In this document: positions 1 through 9,127 of the stretch, piece after piece
Numbering within the stretch: position 1 is the stretch's first letter
Layout: each line of letters starts with the position of its first letter
Source: CAJXMH01 sp040220135
GTDB lineage: Bacteria; Bacteroidota; Bacteroidia; Flavobacteriales_E; Vicingaceae
Length of the DNA: 64,000 nucleotides
NCBI GenBank assembly: GCA_040220135.1
Contig: JAVJTT010000024.1
Coordinates: 248,001-312,000, forward strand
Direction of reading: 5' to 3'
Notes under the pieces: generated by a model
Told to the model about the DNA's origin: nothing
Database searches by the model: none
Seen by the model: only the letters and a program-made list of their open reading frames with translations
Translations under genes and position numbers: made by a program

Positions 1-423
1 ATCCATAGGGCTTATTTCCATAATTTGAGGGTAGTCTCCCATTACTTGGAAATTTCCTGCTTTAGTTTGGTAACTAACATTGTTGCCTCCGCGATACCCT
101 CTTAATTGATTTCTTGGTGCTAAGACTTCAATTTTGTCCACTTCATTTTCAATAAAAGGAATATCTTCATTACGCATATTAAAGCTTCTTCCTTTAGGTA
201 GTCCGGAATATGGAACCGTAGTTCTTTGTGTCCAAATGAAAACACTATTGGTTGCAACTCCGGCAAAGTTTTTAGAAACTCCATTTTCTAGACCATTACC
301 TGCACCTAGCATGATAATTAGCATAAAGATGCCCCAAAATACGCCAAAGGCTGTTAAAAGCGTTCTCAGCTTGTTTTTGGCAAGCGAGCTAAATATTTCG
401 TTCCATCGGTCTGCGTCAAACAT
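1..423 (-). CDS. MacB-like ABC transporter permease, N-terminal part (cut by window edge)
   Basis: The reverse strand is open from an ATG at 423 to the left edge, giving 141 residues without a stop. It begins MFDADRWNEIFSSLAKNKLR and then has a hydrophobic segment (GVFWGIFMLIIMLGAGNGL). This is the N-terminal helix and the start of the periplasmic MacB_PCD domain of MacB/FtsX-type permeases. It is clearly paralogous to the permease just upstream, whose stop codon lies one base before this start. Known family role: it moves substrates across or out of the inner membrane together with an ATPase. The C-terminal transmembrane part is outside the window. The substrate is unknown. Confidence 0.85.
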   Translation of the reverse strand, partial: MFDADRWNEIFSSLAKNKLRTLLTAFGVFWGIFMLIIMLGAGNGLENGVSKNFAGVATNSVFIWTQRTTVPYSGLPKGRSFNMRNEDIPFIENEVDKIEVLAPRNQLRGYRGGNNVSYQTKAGNFQVMGDYPQIMEISPMD

Positions 424-424
424 C

Positions 425-1660
425 TTATTCGTTTCTTAAAGCTACAATGGGTCTTATGGAGGCTGCTTTTCTAGCTGGGACCAAACCAGCTAAGGTGCCT
501 GCAATTACTAAAATTAGGGTTGCACTTATGGCGACTTGGAAATTAACTTCTGGGTTTTTGAAAAACTCAGTATCGGGTGGCATGTTGGCACTAACCAACT
601 CTACTAAACCTACTCCCAGCACTAAGCCAATATAGCCTGAAACTGCAGTTATTAAAATTGACTCCATCATTATTAAACTAATGATAGAAATAGGGGTGGC
701 ACCTAGTGCTTTGCGAATGCCAATTTCTTTGGTTCTCTCTTTTACAACAATTAACATGATGTTGCTAATGCCTACAATCCCCGCTATAATGGTCATAATA
801 CCAATAATCCAAATGAAGATCCGAATGCCGTTAAATAGGTTTTGAAATTTGAGAAATTCTTCTACGTTGTTCCAAAAACGAATGGCTCTCTGGTCATTGG
901 GGTCAAAGTTGTGAGATTCAGCCAATCGCTGTCTGATTTCTCTTTCAAATGCCTTACTTTCTTCTACTCCTGCATCACCAAGGGTAACCATCATTTGATG
1001 TACTCTATCCTGGCCGTTATAAACCATTTGAGCAGTGGAAATAGGCAAATAGATTACTTCTTGTTCGTTTTCTCCTCCTTCGTCTTCAAAAACTCCGATT
1101 ACTTTAAAGGGCACCCCTTTTACTTCAATGTATTTTCCAATGGGGTCTTCGTCCTTGAAAAGAGATCGTTTTGCCAAACTTCCTATAGAAGCGACTTTTC
1201 TCTTCTCTTCAAGGTCCTTTTCATTAATAAATCTACCTTGAATGGTTAAGGTTTTCTCAATGTATTGATGTCCGGGGTGAACTGTTCGTAAGCCAAAATT
1301 AAAGCTTTCACCGTCATAACTTACGTCGCTACTACCTGGAATGTAAAACCTTCCGCTTGATTCTTCCACTCCCTGAATTTCTTCACTCAACATTTTGTAA
1401 TCAGCATTATCAAAGCGCACAAATCTACCTGGTTTCATGCCTTTAAATGGCAATTGAGTTTGTCCGCTAAACACCCAAATGCTATTGCTAGCGGTATCTT
1501 TAAATTGGTCTTTTACTCCATTTTGCAAACCGGTTCCAGAACCTAACAATACAATCAACATAAAGATGCCCCAAGCTACACTAAAGCCGGTTAGAAAAGT
1601 TCTCAGCTTATTCTTGCTGATGGTGTGCAGTATTTCTTCCCACTTGTCTCGATCAAACAT
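425..1660 (-). CDS. MacB/FtsX-family ABC transporter permease
   Basis: A 411-residue permease. It has an N-terminal transmembrane helix (about residues 20-45), a periplasmic MacB-type domain (about 50-270), and a C-terminal FtsX domain with three hydrophobic segments (about 280-400) holding the typical phrase KERTKEIGIRKALGA. The start overlaps the 3' end of the ATPase gene by 8 bases and the stop is followed after one base by the next permease, so the three genes look translationally coupled. In this family two permease subunits work with one ATPase, for example in peptide, lipoprotein or drug export. No substrate can be read from the sequence. Confidence 0.93.
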   Translation of the reverse strand: MFDRDKWEEILHTISKNKLRTFLTGFSVAWGIFMLIVLLGSGTGLQNGVKDQFKDTASNSIWVFSGQTQLPFKGMKPGRFVRFDNADYKMLSEEIQGVEESSGRFYIPGSSDVSYDGESFNFGLRTVHPGHQYIEKTLTIQGRFINEKDLEEKRKVASIGSLAKRSLFKDEDPIGKYIEVKGVPFKVIGVFEDEGGENEQEVIYLPISTAQMVYNGQDRVHQMMVTLGDAGVEESKAFEREIRQRLAESHNFDPNDQRAIRFWNNVEEFLKFQNLFNGIRIFIWIIGIMTIIAGIVGISNIMLIVVKERTKEIGIRKALGATPISIISLIMMESILITAVSGYIGLVLGVGLVELVSANMPPDTEFFKNPEVNFQVAISATLILVIAGTLAGLVPARKAASIRPIVALRNE

Positions 1661-2336
1661 GGGCCATTTCGTTTTTATTGATAATACGTCCGTCTTTTAG
1701 GCGTATAATGCGATCTGTTTTGGCAGCAATGTCATTTTCATGCGTCACAATTACCACTGTTATGCCTTCTTCATTAATGGAACGCAATAACTTCATTACC
1801 TCATAAGAAGTAGTGGAGTCTAGCGCGCCGGTGGGTTCATCTGCCAATAATACTTTAGGTCTGGTGATTAATGAGCGAGCAATGGCAACCCTTTGTTTTT
1901 GTCCACCGGATAGTTCATTAGGCATATGCTCTGCCCATTCTTTCAAACCAACTTTTTCTAAATACTCTAAGGCCAAACGGTTTCTTTCGCTGCGTTTTAC
2001 TTTCTGATAATAGAGGGGAAGGGCTACATTCTCTAAAGCATTTTTGAAAGAAATAAGGTTGAATGATTGGAAAACAAAGCCAAGAAATTTGTTGCGATAT
2101 TTAGCGGCCTTGGTTTCACTCAAGTCTTTAATTAAAGTAGCATCTAGCTCATAGCGCCCTTCATCATAATTATCTAACATACCCAAGATGTTTAACAAAG
2201 TGGACTTCCCAGATCCGGAAGAGCCCATAATGGAAACCATTTCTCCATCTTTTATTTCTAGGTCAATCCCTTTTAAAACATGAAGGCTATTTCGCCCCAT
2301 GGGGTAGGATTTGTGTATGTTGTTTAATGATATCAT
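1653..2336 (-). CDS. ABC transporter ATP-binding protein (MacB/LolD type)
   Basis: This is the ATPase of the exporter operon. It shows Walker A (GSSGSGKST), the ABC signature (LSGGQKQRVAIARSL), Walker B with the MacB/LolD-typical continuation (LLADEPTGALD) and a switch His (VTHE). I chose the ATG at 2336 (MISLNNIHKSYPMG) because family members begin there. An in-frame ATG at 2360 would add eight residues of no family resemblance. About 227 residues, the usual length for this subfamily. It powers the two permeases encoded directly downstream. Confidence 0.92.
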   Translation of the reverse strand: MISLNNIHKSYPMGRNSLHVLKGIDLEIKDGEMVSIMGSSGSGKSTLLNILGMLDNYDEGRYELDATLIKDLSETKAAKYRNKFLGFVFQSFNLISFKNALENVALPLYYQKVKRSERNRLALEYLEKVGLKEWAEHMPNELSGGQKQRVAIARSLITRPKVLLADEPTGALDSTTSYEVMKLLRSINEEGITVVIVTHENDIAAKTDRIIRLKDGRIINKNEMAHV

Positions 2337-2418
2337 GCTGTAAGAATCAAAGTAAAGCATTAATTAAAAAAGTCATTCATCTTTTGGATGAGCGGTAAAG
2401 AATCAGATTGGCAAAGCG

Positions 2419-3522
2419 CTAATCGACTTGTAAATAAGCACTTATTGGGTGGTGGTCGGAAAGCTTGACATTATGAGTGCGAAATTGTTTCGCTACAAAA
2501 CTGCTGTCATAGAGCAAGTAGTCAATGCGAAAAGAGGGAAACTCACCAATGTAAGTTCTTCCCAAACCAGAACCACTTTCAATAAAAGCATCTTTTCGGT
2601 CACCTCTAATGGTGTGGTATGCATAGGATGCAGGGGTATCATTAAAGTCTCCCAGAAGAATATTGGGATGTGGTGACTGATCCATATGTTTCCGAATACT
2701 ATCAGCCTGTGAGGCTCTCCTTTCAAACCCAAAGCGGATTTTTGTTAGCATCATGAATTCTTTGTCAAAATCTTTAGAGTAGTCGTTTTTATTCACTTTG
2801 CGCATGGCTTTGTAGTCGTGCTTGTCTAATTTAATGGAAGCCAAATGAGCATTGTAAACCCGAATGATTTTACCATTTTTCTTAATGTCGGTGAAGGTGC
2901 AGACATTGTCATCTTTGTATTGAAAAGGAACTACTCCTTTTTTAACAATGGGGAAACGACTAAAAGTAACCACACCCCAATGATCTTTTTCTCTAAGGTT
3001 AGTGGTGTAGTAGGTGTGATAATTTTTGGCTTTTAAAAACTGAACCAGTGTATCGAGGGTTTTAAACTCGTATTTATCATGTGTGTCAGAATGGTAAAAC
3101 TCTTGCAAACAAAGCACATCGGGGTCTTCCTCTTCAAGAAAATTGAAAATTTGATTGCGTGTGGTTTTTTCTTTGGTCCACATGTAGAGGTCAAAAACAC
3201 GAACATTAAAACTCAAAACCTTCAGGTCGTTTGCTTTAACTTCTTCATGGTCAAATCGAATTTGAACAAATGATGGTATGCTCTTATAACCTAAGATGAT
3301 TACAAGGAGCGAAAGTAAGAAGTATCGCTTTCCCCGAAAGGCCCAATAAAGCAGGAAAAAAAAGTTTAAAAAGAGGAAGTAAGGGAGAGCTAAACCGAAG
3401 AAGGCAATGGGCCAAAATGACTGTGGATTTATATACGCAGCTCCATAAGCCAACATGAGCCCCAATGCGGCTAGTAAGTTAAGAATAAGTAAGCTTCGGT
3501 TTAGAAATTTGAACACTTTCAA
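2419..3522 (-). CDS. Endonuclease/exonuclease/phosphatase (EEP) family membrane protein
   Basis: The N-terminal 85 or so residues hold about three hydrophobic helices; the rest is an EEP fold. Visible active-site blocks are LSFNVR (Asn), CLQEFY (metal-binding Glu), GDFNDTP (Asp/Asn) and the C-terminal SDHHPI (Asp-His pair). Membrane-anchored EEP proteins of this build are common in Bacteroidota; substrates may be phosphodiesters of lipids or nucleic acids, but none is established here. The reading frame starts at a TTG (3522); the first ATG lies 22 codons further in, inside the first hydrophobic helix, so a TTG start is more likely. Confidence 0.85.
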   Translation of the reverse strand: MKVFKFLNRSLLILNLLAALGLMLAYGAAYINPQSFWPIAFFGLALPYFLFLNFFFLLYWAFRGKRYFLLSLLVIILGYKSIPSFVQIRFDHEEVKANDLKVLSFNVRVFDLYMWTKEKTTRNQIFNFLEEEDPDVLCLQEFYHSDTHDKYEFKTLDTLVQFLKAKNYHTYYTTNLREKDHWGVVTFSRFPIVKKGVVPFQYKDDNVCTFTDIKKNGKIIRVYNAHLASIKLDKHDYKAMRKVNKNDYSKDFDKEFMMLTKIRFGFERRASQADSIRKHMDQSPHPNILLGDFNDTPASYAYHTIRGDRKDAFIESGSGLGRTYIGEFPSFRIDYLLYDSSFVAKQFRTHNVKLSDHHPISAYLQVD

Positions 3523-3562
3523 AACAAAGCCAAATTACAAATATTCGTTAGCTAAGTACGCC

Positions 3563-4771
3563 TTAAGTTTTCAATTTTAGGGAGTGTCCCATTTTGTCTT
3601 TTTTGGTACGCAGGTAAAGCTCATTGTGCTCGTTAGATTCAATTTCGAGTGGGATGTTTTCTACAATTTCCAATCCATAACCTACTAGGCCAGTGCGCTT
3701 TTTAGGGTTGTTGGTCATGAGTTTCATTTTGCTAACCCCTAAACTGGAAAGAATCTGTGCGCCAATTCCATAATCGCGATTATCCATAGTAAAGCCTAGC
3801 TTAAGATTTGCCTCAACAGTATCAAGTCCTTCTTCTTGCAGTTTGTAAGCTTTGAGTTTATTCAACAAACCTATGCCTCTTCCTTCTTGGTTCATGTAAA
3901 CGATCACACCTTTACCTTCTTCCTCTATGGTTTTCATCGCAGCTTGCAATTGTGGGCCACAGTCGCAGCGGCAAGAGCCGAATATATCGCCTGTTATGCA
4001 AGAACTGTGTACACGCACCAAAACCGGCTCATCTTTTTTCCATTCTCCTTTTACCAAAGCCAAGTGTTCTTGACCGGTAGTGGTTTGGGTATAGTCGATT
4101 AGACGAAAATCGCCGTATTCGGTAGGCAGTTTTACTTCCACTTCCTTTTTGATCAGGGTTTCTGTGTTCATTCGATAAGCAATCAAATCTTTGATACTTA
4201 CCAGCTTCAGGTCAAACTTTTTAGCAATTTCTTTCAATTGTGGCAATCTAGCCATGGTACCGTCTTCATTCATGATTTCTACGATACATCCTGCTGGTGC
4301 TAATCCGGCAAGCCGTGCAAAGTCAATGGCAGCTTCGGTATGACCGGCTCTGCGTAAAACACCCCCTGCTTTTGCACGCAATGGAAAAATATGCCCTGGC
4401 TTTCCCAACTCTTCTGGCTTCGTTTCAGGGTCTACTAAAGCCTTTACTGTTTTGGCTCGATCAGAGGCCGAAATGCCGGTGGTAGTGCCATGTCCAACTA
4501 AGTCTATGGAGACTGTAAAAGGAGTCTCATAAGCGGCCGTGTTTTGTTCAACCATGAGGTTGAGTCCTAATTCGTCGCAGCGATCCTCAATTAAAGGCGC
4601 ACAAATTAGACCCCTTCCGTGGGTTGCCATAAAGTTGATAATTTGAGTGTTTACTTTTTCGGCGGCGACAATAAAATCACCTTCGTTCTCACGGTCTTCA
4701 TCATCTACCACAATAATGATTTCACCATTTTTTATGGCTTCAATAGCGTCTTCAATTCGATCTAATTCCAT
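3563..4771 (-). CDS. ribBA: Bifunctional 3,4-dihydroxy-2-butanone-4-phosphate synthase / GTP cyclohydrolase II
   Basis: This fusion enzyme supplies both precursors of riboflavin. The N-terminal RibB half has the DDEDRENEGD acidic motif and the HGRGLICAP block. The C-terminal RibA half has the zinc site (GSCRCDCGPQL) and the QEGRGIGL substrate loop. The product is 402 residues if started at the ATG at 4771 (MELDRIEDAI), where family members begin; an upstream in-frame ATG at 4801 would add ten residues and is unlikely. Both active sites look intact. It is transcribed away from ruvX. Confidence 0.96.
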   Translation of the reverse strand: MELDRIEDAIEAIKNGEIIIVVDDEDRENEGDFIVAAEKVNTQIINFMATHGRGLICAPLIEDRCDELGLNLMVEQNTAAYETPFTVSIDLVGHGTTTGISASDRAKTVKALVDPETKPEELGKPGHIFPLRAKAGGVLRRAGHTEAAIDFARLAGLAPAGCIVEIMNEDGTMARLPQLKEIAKKFDLKLVSIKDLIAYRMNTETLIKKEVEVKLPTEYGDFRLIDYTQTTTGQEHLALVKGEWKKDEPVLVRVHSSCITGDIFGSCRCDCGPQLQAAMKTIEEEGKGVIVYMNQEGRGIGLLNKLKAYKLQEEGLDTVEANLKLGFTMDNRDYGIGAQILSSLGVSKMKLMTNNPKKRTGLVGYGLEIVENIPLEIESNEHNELYLRTKKDKMGHSLKLKT

Positions 4772-4863
4772 AGCGTATAAATTCAGGGCAAAAGTACCCA
4801 AAATAAGACCCCTAATGGTTCATATTGTTTTAAGTTCAGAAGTAAAACTAACTTAAAGCATGG

Positions 4864-4871
4864 TATGTTTG
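4864..4871 (+). promoter_or_regulatory. Bacteroidota -7 promoter box for ruvX
   Basis: TATGTTTG matches the Bacteroidota housekeeping sigma consensus TAnnTTTG exactly and lies 10 bases before the ruvX ATG, which implies a very short leader. No convincing -33 TTG is placed at the usual distance. Confidence 0.5.
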
Positions 4872-4881
4872 CATTCTGAAT

Positions 4882-5295
4882 ATGGGAAAGTTAATCGCGA
4901 TAGATTATGGCAAAAAGCGTTGTGGAATTGCAGAAACAGATTCTCTGCAAATAATAGCCAGTGGCTTAACCACAGTAGAGACGCCAAAACTGCAAGCTTT
5001 TATAACGGAATACCTGAACAAACAAGAAGTTGATTGTTTGGTGGTGGGCGAGCCCAGAAGACTGAACGACGAAATGTCAGAAATTGAAAAGAGCATTGAG
5101 CCCTTTTTGAACTTTGTTCGAAAACGATTTCCGAATTTAAAAATTGAAAGAGAAGATGAACGCTTTACTTCTAAAATGGCCATGGAAAGTATGATTGCCG
5201 GTGGAGTAAAGAAAATGAAAAGACGTGATAAGGGCTTGGTAGATAAAGTCAGTGCTACTTTGATTTTGCAGTCTTACATGGAAAGAAGAGGCTAA
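4882..5295 (+). CDS. ruvX: Putative Holliday junction resolvase / pre-16S rRNA nuclease YqgF
   Basis: A 137-residue RNase H-fold protein, normal length for the RuvX/YqgF family. The N-terminal DYGKKRCGIA block carries the first catalytic Asp, VVGEP gives the central acidic strand, and DERFTSK and the C-terminal DKVSATLILQSY complete the family signature. YqgF matures the 5' end of 16S rRNA in E. coli and is also annotated as a Holliday junction resolvase. The stop codon is immediately followed by the convergent maf stop codon with no spacer. Confidence 0.93.
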   Translation: MGKLIAIDYGKKRCGIAETDSLQIIASGLTTVETPKLQAFITEYLNKQEVDCLVVGEPRRLNDEMSEIEKSIEPFLNFVRKRFPNLKIEREDERFTSKMAMESMIAGGVKKMKRRDKGLVDKVSATLILQSYMERRG

Positions 5296-5880
5296 TCAGA
5301 ATTTTTGTATTGCCTCGAACAATTCTTTCACCGGCAAGCCCATGACATTGTAAAAAGAACCTTCAATTTTTTCTACTCCTATCTGTCCGATCCATTCTTG
5401 AATTCCGTAAGCTCCTGCTTTGTCAAAAGGTTGATAGTGTTTAATGTAGTAGTCTATTTCTACCTCTTTTAAAGGTTTAAAGAAAACAGTGGTAGAAACT
5501 GAAAAGGATTTTTGTTTTTTCTGACTACTCAAGCAAACACCACTTACTACTTGGTGGGTATTACCACTTAAAGCGTTTAGCATTTGCTTCGCCTCTTCTG
5601 CATTTGCGGCTTTCTCTAGAATTTGGTCTTCTAAGATCACCACGGTATCAGAAGTGATGAGCAACTCATTTTCCTTTAGTTCCGCGAGGTGAGCTTTTGC
5701 TTTTTTGATACTCAAAAACTCAGGAACTTCTTCAGCAGAGAGGTTTTCAGGATAGCTTTCTTCAAACTCTTTTATCCGCTGTTCAAATTGATAGCCTAAA
5801 CTTTCCAAGAGCGCTTTTCTGCGAGGAGATTGTGAAGCTAATATCAGTTTGTATGCTTGTGGATTGAGAAAATTTCCCAT
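5296..5880 (-). CDS. maf: Maf-like nucleoside triphosphate pyrophosphatase
   Basis: A 194-residue Maf/HAM1-fold house-cleaning enzyme that hydrolyses non-canonical or modified nucleoside triphosphates. The N-terminal signature LASQSPRRKALLE (phosphate-binding Ser-Arg-Arg) and SDTVV (catalytic Asp) are present, followed by DKAGAYGIQEW near the C-terminus. The start codon lies one base from the stop codon of the upstream prenyltransferase gene, so the two are probably co-transcribed. The subfamily preference (dTTP/UTP or m7GTP) was not resolved by eye. Confidence 0.94.
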   Translation of the reverse strand: MGNFLNPQAYKLILASQSPRRKALLESLGYQFEQRIKEFEESYPENLSAEEVPEFLSIKKAKAHLAELKENELLITSDTVVILEDQILEKAANAEEAKQMLNALSGNTHQVVSGVCLSSQKKQKSFSVSTTVFFKPLKEVEIDYYIKHYQPFDKAGAYGIQEWIGQIGVEKIEGSFYNVMGLPVKELFEAIQKF

Positions 5881-5881
5881 T

Positions 5882-6865
5882 TTATTGATAGGCGTAGATC
5901 ACTAAAGTGTAAAGTATACCAAAGAGCATACACACTTTAATGGATTGACTAATAATGAAAAAGTGCTTTTTTGTTTTTGCTTTTGTAAGCAAAAAACTCA
6001 CGTAGATTAAAGGAAGGCTAATGAAAACAACAAAGTAAGCAAGAGAGATCCAATCGTTAGAAATCCATTGCATTACTTCCAGCAAACTGATACAAGCAAG
6101 CGTAAACAAACTAATCCCAATCGCTAATTTTTTGGTTTTAGGTATGCCAAAAACAATGGGAAAGGTTTTACAGTCAAAAGCTTTGTCGCCTTCAATGTCT
6201 TCCATGTCTTTCACTATCTCTCGAATCATTGTAAGCAAAAAAGCAAAAGCACTGTAGCCAATTATCCAGTATAGTAAATACTTAATGCTAAAGAGCAAGC
6301 TGCCTAAATTTTTGCCAATAATGGCTTCATTGTGTGCAAACTGCTCCATGGAGTCGAACATTACGGCGATCTCGTAATAACCCGCAGTAAATGGAACCAG
6401 AGCGGTTAAAGAAGCAATGATCAAATTGCCAATAATTACCTGTTTCTTAAATGAGACAGAGTAAAACCAAAGTAATGCGGCACTCACTAACTGAAAGAGA
6501 ACAAGCATTGGGTGGGCAATTACATAAGCCACATAAGCCGCTAGAGCCAAGCCAATGATATTGAAAATGATGTGCATCACCATGGCATATCGCCGTTTAA
6601 TGCTCTTGCCAACGACCAATTGCTCGGGCTTGTTTAAGTAGTCGAGCTTCACATCAAAATAGTCGTTTATAATATAACCGGCTGCTGCAATTAAAACAGT
6701 CGCAGCCACTAACATTCCAAACAAACTTTCTGATAAAAAGAGATCTAAATTGGCCTGAACCAAAAAGGGATAAATAATGCCGTATCGAATGGCATATTGC
6801 GTTAAACCAATGATAATAAGGTTAGGCAGGCGAACTAATTTAAAAAAATCGAGCAGCAATTTCAT
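5882..6865 (-). CDS. UbiA-family prenyltransferase (geranylgeranylglycerol-phosphate geranylgeranyltransferase-like)
   Basis: An integral membrane protein of 327 residues with about eight hydrophobic segments. The two aspartate-rich metal-diphosphate sites typical of UbiA enzymes are visible: NDYFDVKLDYLNKPEQ in the first third and DMEDIEGD in the middle. Bacteroidota members in this setting are often annotated as geranylgeranylglycerol-phosphate geranylgeranyltransferases; a role in quinone or other prenyl-lipid synthesis is equally possible. The reading frame could open at a TTG at 6871, but the ATG two codons later (6865) is the natural start. Likely in an operon with maf. Confidence 0.85.
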   Translation of the reverse strand: MKLLLDFFKLVRLPNLIIIGLTQYAIRYGIIYPFLVQANLDLFLSESLFGMLVAATVLIAAAGYIINDYFDVKLDYLNKPEQLVVGKSIKRRYAMVMHIIFNIIGLALAAYVAYVIAHPMLVLFQLVSAALLWFYSVSFKKQVIIGNLIIASLTALVPFTAGYYEIAVMFDSMEQFAHNEAIIGKNLGSLLFSIKYLLYWIIGYSAFAFLLTMIREIVKDMEDIEGDKAFDCKTFPIVFGIPKTKKLAIGISLFTLACISLLEVMQWISNDWISLAYFVVFISLPLIYVSFLLTKAKTKKHFFIISQSIKVCMLFGILYTLVIYAYQ

Positions 6866-6948
6866 GAGCAACCAAAGGTAGCTAAAAGCGGTTTATTTAG
6901 TCTTAATAAAGGATAATTCAATTGTTTTTTATTCAGGCTTAGGCTGAA

Positions 6949-6956
6949 TACATTTG
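6949..6956 (+). promoter_or_regulatory. Bacteroidota -7 promoter box for the M61 peptidase gene
   Basis: TACATTTG is an exact TAnnTTTG match ending four bases before the ATG at 6961. A TTG at 6922-6924 lies upstream with a longer spacer (24 bases) than usual, so the -33 element is uncertain. Confidence 0.45.
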
Positions 6957-6960
6957 AGGC

Positions 6961-8673
6961 ATGAAGTATCACCTATCTTATACCCAAGCAAATCATCATT
7001 ATCTTGATGTAAAAGTAGAAGCAGAAACCAAAGGCGAATCCAAACTGCACTTTCAATTACCGGCCTGGCGACCTGGTCGATATCAATTGGCCAATTTTGC
7101 AAAGAATATTCAACGCTGGAAAGCTTTTGATGAAGAGGGCGTAGCACTTTCCTCTAGAAAGTTAAGCAAAGACCTATGGGAAGTAGATTGCAAGGGCAAG
7201 CAAAAAGTAATAGTGGAGTATAATTATTTTGCGTTTGAATTGAATGCGGGATCTACTTTTTTAAATGAAGATCAACTCTATGTAAACCCGGTTAACTGTC
7301 TGTTATATGTACCGGAAAGGTTGGAGGAAATCTGTCAATTGCAGCTAGATCTGCCAGACGACTACGAGGTGGCCATTGCCTTGGAAGAAGCAGAAAAAAA
7401 CTGTTTTGCAGCTCAAGATTTTGATGAATTGGCCGATAGTCCTTTTATTGCTTCTGCAAGTCTGAAAAGTAAAACCTATAAGGCAGCCGGGAGCACTTTT
7501 TATCTTTGGTTTCAAGGAGAATGCAAGCCGGCTTGGGAACAATTGATCAATGACTTTAAAGCCTTTACCGAAGAGCAGATCAAATTCTTTGGAGATTTTC
7601 CTTGTCAAGAATATCATTTTCTTTTTCAAATTCAGACTTCTTCTAACTATCATGGAGTAGAACATGCTGCTTCTACCGTCATTAGTTTAGGGCCTTCTTA
7701 CAGCATTTTTGATTGGAAAGGGCGATATGAAGATCTGCTAGGAGTGAGTTCTCACGAATTGTTTCATACTTGGAATGTAAAGCGAATACGGCCGGTTGAA
7801 ATGTGGCCCTATGATTTTAGTAAAGAGAATTACAGCCGTTTGGGCTATTTGGCTGAAGGTGCAACCACTTGGTATGGCGATGTAATGTTGTATCGCAGTA
7901 AAGTTTTTCGAGATGAAGCCTTTTTTAGAACCTTCAATCAGTTATTAGATCGACACTTCAACAATCTGGGGGTAGAGAACCTATCGGTAGCCGATTCTTC
8001 TTTTGACACTTGGTTAGACGGTTACGAGCTGGGTGTTCCCAATCGAAAGTCTTCCATTTACACCGAGGGCGCTTTGATAACTTTTATGTTAGATGTTGAA
8101 ATAAGAAAAGCCACCAAGCACAAAAAGTCTTTTGATGATGTGATGCATACTTTTTATCAGGACTACTTTAAAAAAGGAAAAGGGATCAGTGAAGCTGATT
8201 ACCAAGAAGTGGTTGAAAATACTGCTGGTAAAAATCTAGGTGATTTTTTCAATCGCTTTATAAATGGCGCTGAAGCCATTGACACTAAGTTGGAGGAGAG
8301 CCTTGATTACTTTGGGTTAACGTATAAGAAAGAAGTAACAGACTTATACCATGAGTCTCATTTGGGGGTAAAGTTGCTTGACCAAAAGGTGGTCACAGTT
8401 TACCCTAATTCGGTAGCTGATAGAGCCGGTATTTCAGTGCAAGATGAGGTTTCTAGTATCAATGGAATTCGTTTGGAGAATAACCTATCAGAATGGTTAA
8501 AGTACTTTGCAGGAGAAGAGTTTGAGCTTGAAGTCTACTCGGCCCAAAACCAAAGAAAAGTAGTAAAGATTAGCTGTTCTGAAGATGTTTATTACGCCAA
8601 ATACACAGTCTCTAAACTAGAAGAAATGAGTAATGAGCAAGAAGATAACTTTCAGCAATGGTTTAAAGGCTAG
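6961..8673 (+). CDS. M61 family metallopeptidase with C-terminal PDZ domain
   Basis: A 570-residue peptidase related to glycyl aminopeptidases. It has an N-terminal beta domain, a zinc site HELFH at residues 265-269 with the third ligand Glu in YLAEG (about E299), the GVEHAAST strand before it, and a PDZ-like domain near residues 450-545 (HLGVKL, VYPNSVADRAGI). No signal peptide is seen at the N-terminus, so it is probably cytoplasmic, unlike some periplasmic relatives. Its stop codon lies three bases from the convergent ridA stop codon. Physiological substrate unknown. Confidence 0.92.
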   Translation: MKYHLSYTQANHHYLDVKVEAETKGESKLHFQLPAWRPGRYQLANFAKNIQRWKAFDEEGVALSSRKLSKDLWEVDCKGKQKVIVEYNYFAFELNAGSTFLNEDQLYVNPVNCLLYVPERLEEICQLQLDLPDDYEVAIALEEAEKNCFAAQDFDELADSPFIASASLKSKTYKAAGSTFYLWFQGECKPAWEQLINDFKAFTEEQIKFFGDFPCQEYHFLFQIQTSSNYHGVEHAASTVISLGPSYSIFDWKGRYEDLLGVSSHELFHTWNVKRIRPVEMWPYDFSKENYSRLGYLAEGATTWYGDVMLYRSKVFRDEAFFRTFNQLLDRHFNNLGVENLSVADSSFDTWLDGYELGVPNRKSSIYTEGALITFMLDVEIRKATKHKKSFDDVMHTFYQDYFKKGKGISEADYQEVVENTAGKNLGDFFNRFINGAEAIDTKLEESLDYFGLTYKKEVTDLYHESHLGVKLLDQKVVTVYPNSVADRAGISVQDEVSSINGIRLENNLSEWLKYFAGEEFELEVYSAQNQRKVVKISCSEDVYYAKYTVSKLEEMSNEQEDNFQQWFKG

Positions 8674-8676
8674 CTT

Positions 8677-9057
8677 TTATTTTATCGCAATTACCGAAAT
8701 TTCAACATTTACGTTTTTCGGCAAAGCCGCTACTTGCACACATTCTCTTGCCGGGGCTGTTTTCTCATCAAAATAACGGGAGTAGACTTCATTAACGGCT
8801 TGAAAGTTATTCATGTCACTTAAAAAAATGGAGGCTTTAACAATGTTTTCAGCAGTCATGTCGGCGGCTTTAACGACCGCCAAAACGTTTTCCATTACCT
8901 TTTCAGCTTCTAACTTAATGTCGTGGGTAATGAGTTGATTCGTGGAAGAGTCAATGGCTATTTGCCCTGAAGTGTATAGAGTGTTTCCGCTTAAGATTGC
9001 CTGGTTGTAGGCTCCAATCGGTGCCGGTGCATTATCGGTTTGAATAACTTTTTTCAT
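8677..9057 (-). CDS. ridA: RidA family 2-iminobutanoate/2-iminopropanoate deaminase
   Basis: A 126-residue protein of the YjgF/YER057c/UK114 (RidA) family. Typical elements are APAPIGAYNQAI at the N-terminus, GQIAID, and the C-terminal APARECVQVAALPKNVNVEI, where the Arg binds the carboxylate of the imine substrate. RidA enzymes hydrolyse reactive enamine/imine intermediates released by pyridoxal-phosphate enzymes. Length and key Arg agree with the active subfamily. Confidence 0.94.
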   Translation of the reverse strand: MKKVIQTDNAPAPIGAYNQAILSGNTLYTSGQIAIDSSTNQLITHDIKLEAEKVMENVLAVVKAADMTAENIVKASIFLSDMNNFQAVNEVYSRYFDEKTAPARECVQVAALPKNVNVEISVIAIK

Positions 9058-9127
9058 GAATTAAATAGTTAAGAAATAAGGTATTTTGAAAATAGTTTTT
9101 TTGAGAAACAGACTTTTAAATTAAGTC

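Noticed and set aside
842..1249. Forward frame of 135 codons inside the first complete permease gene
   Set aside because: Lies antisense to a well-supported MacB-type permease and has no recognisable domain.
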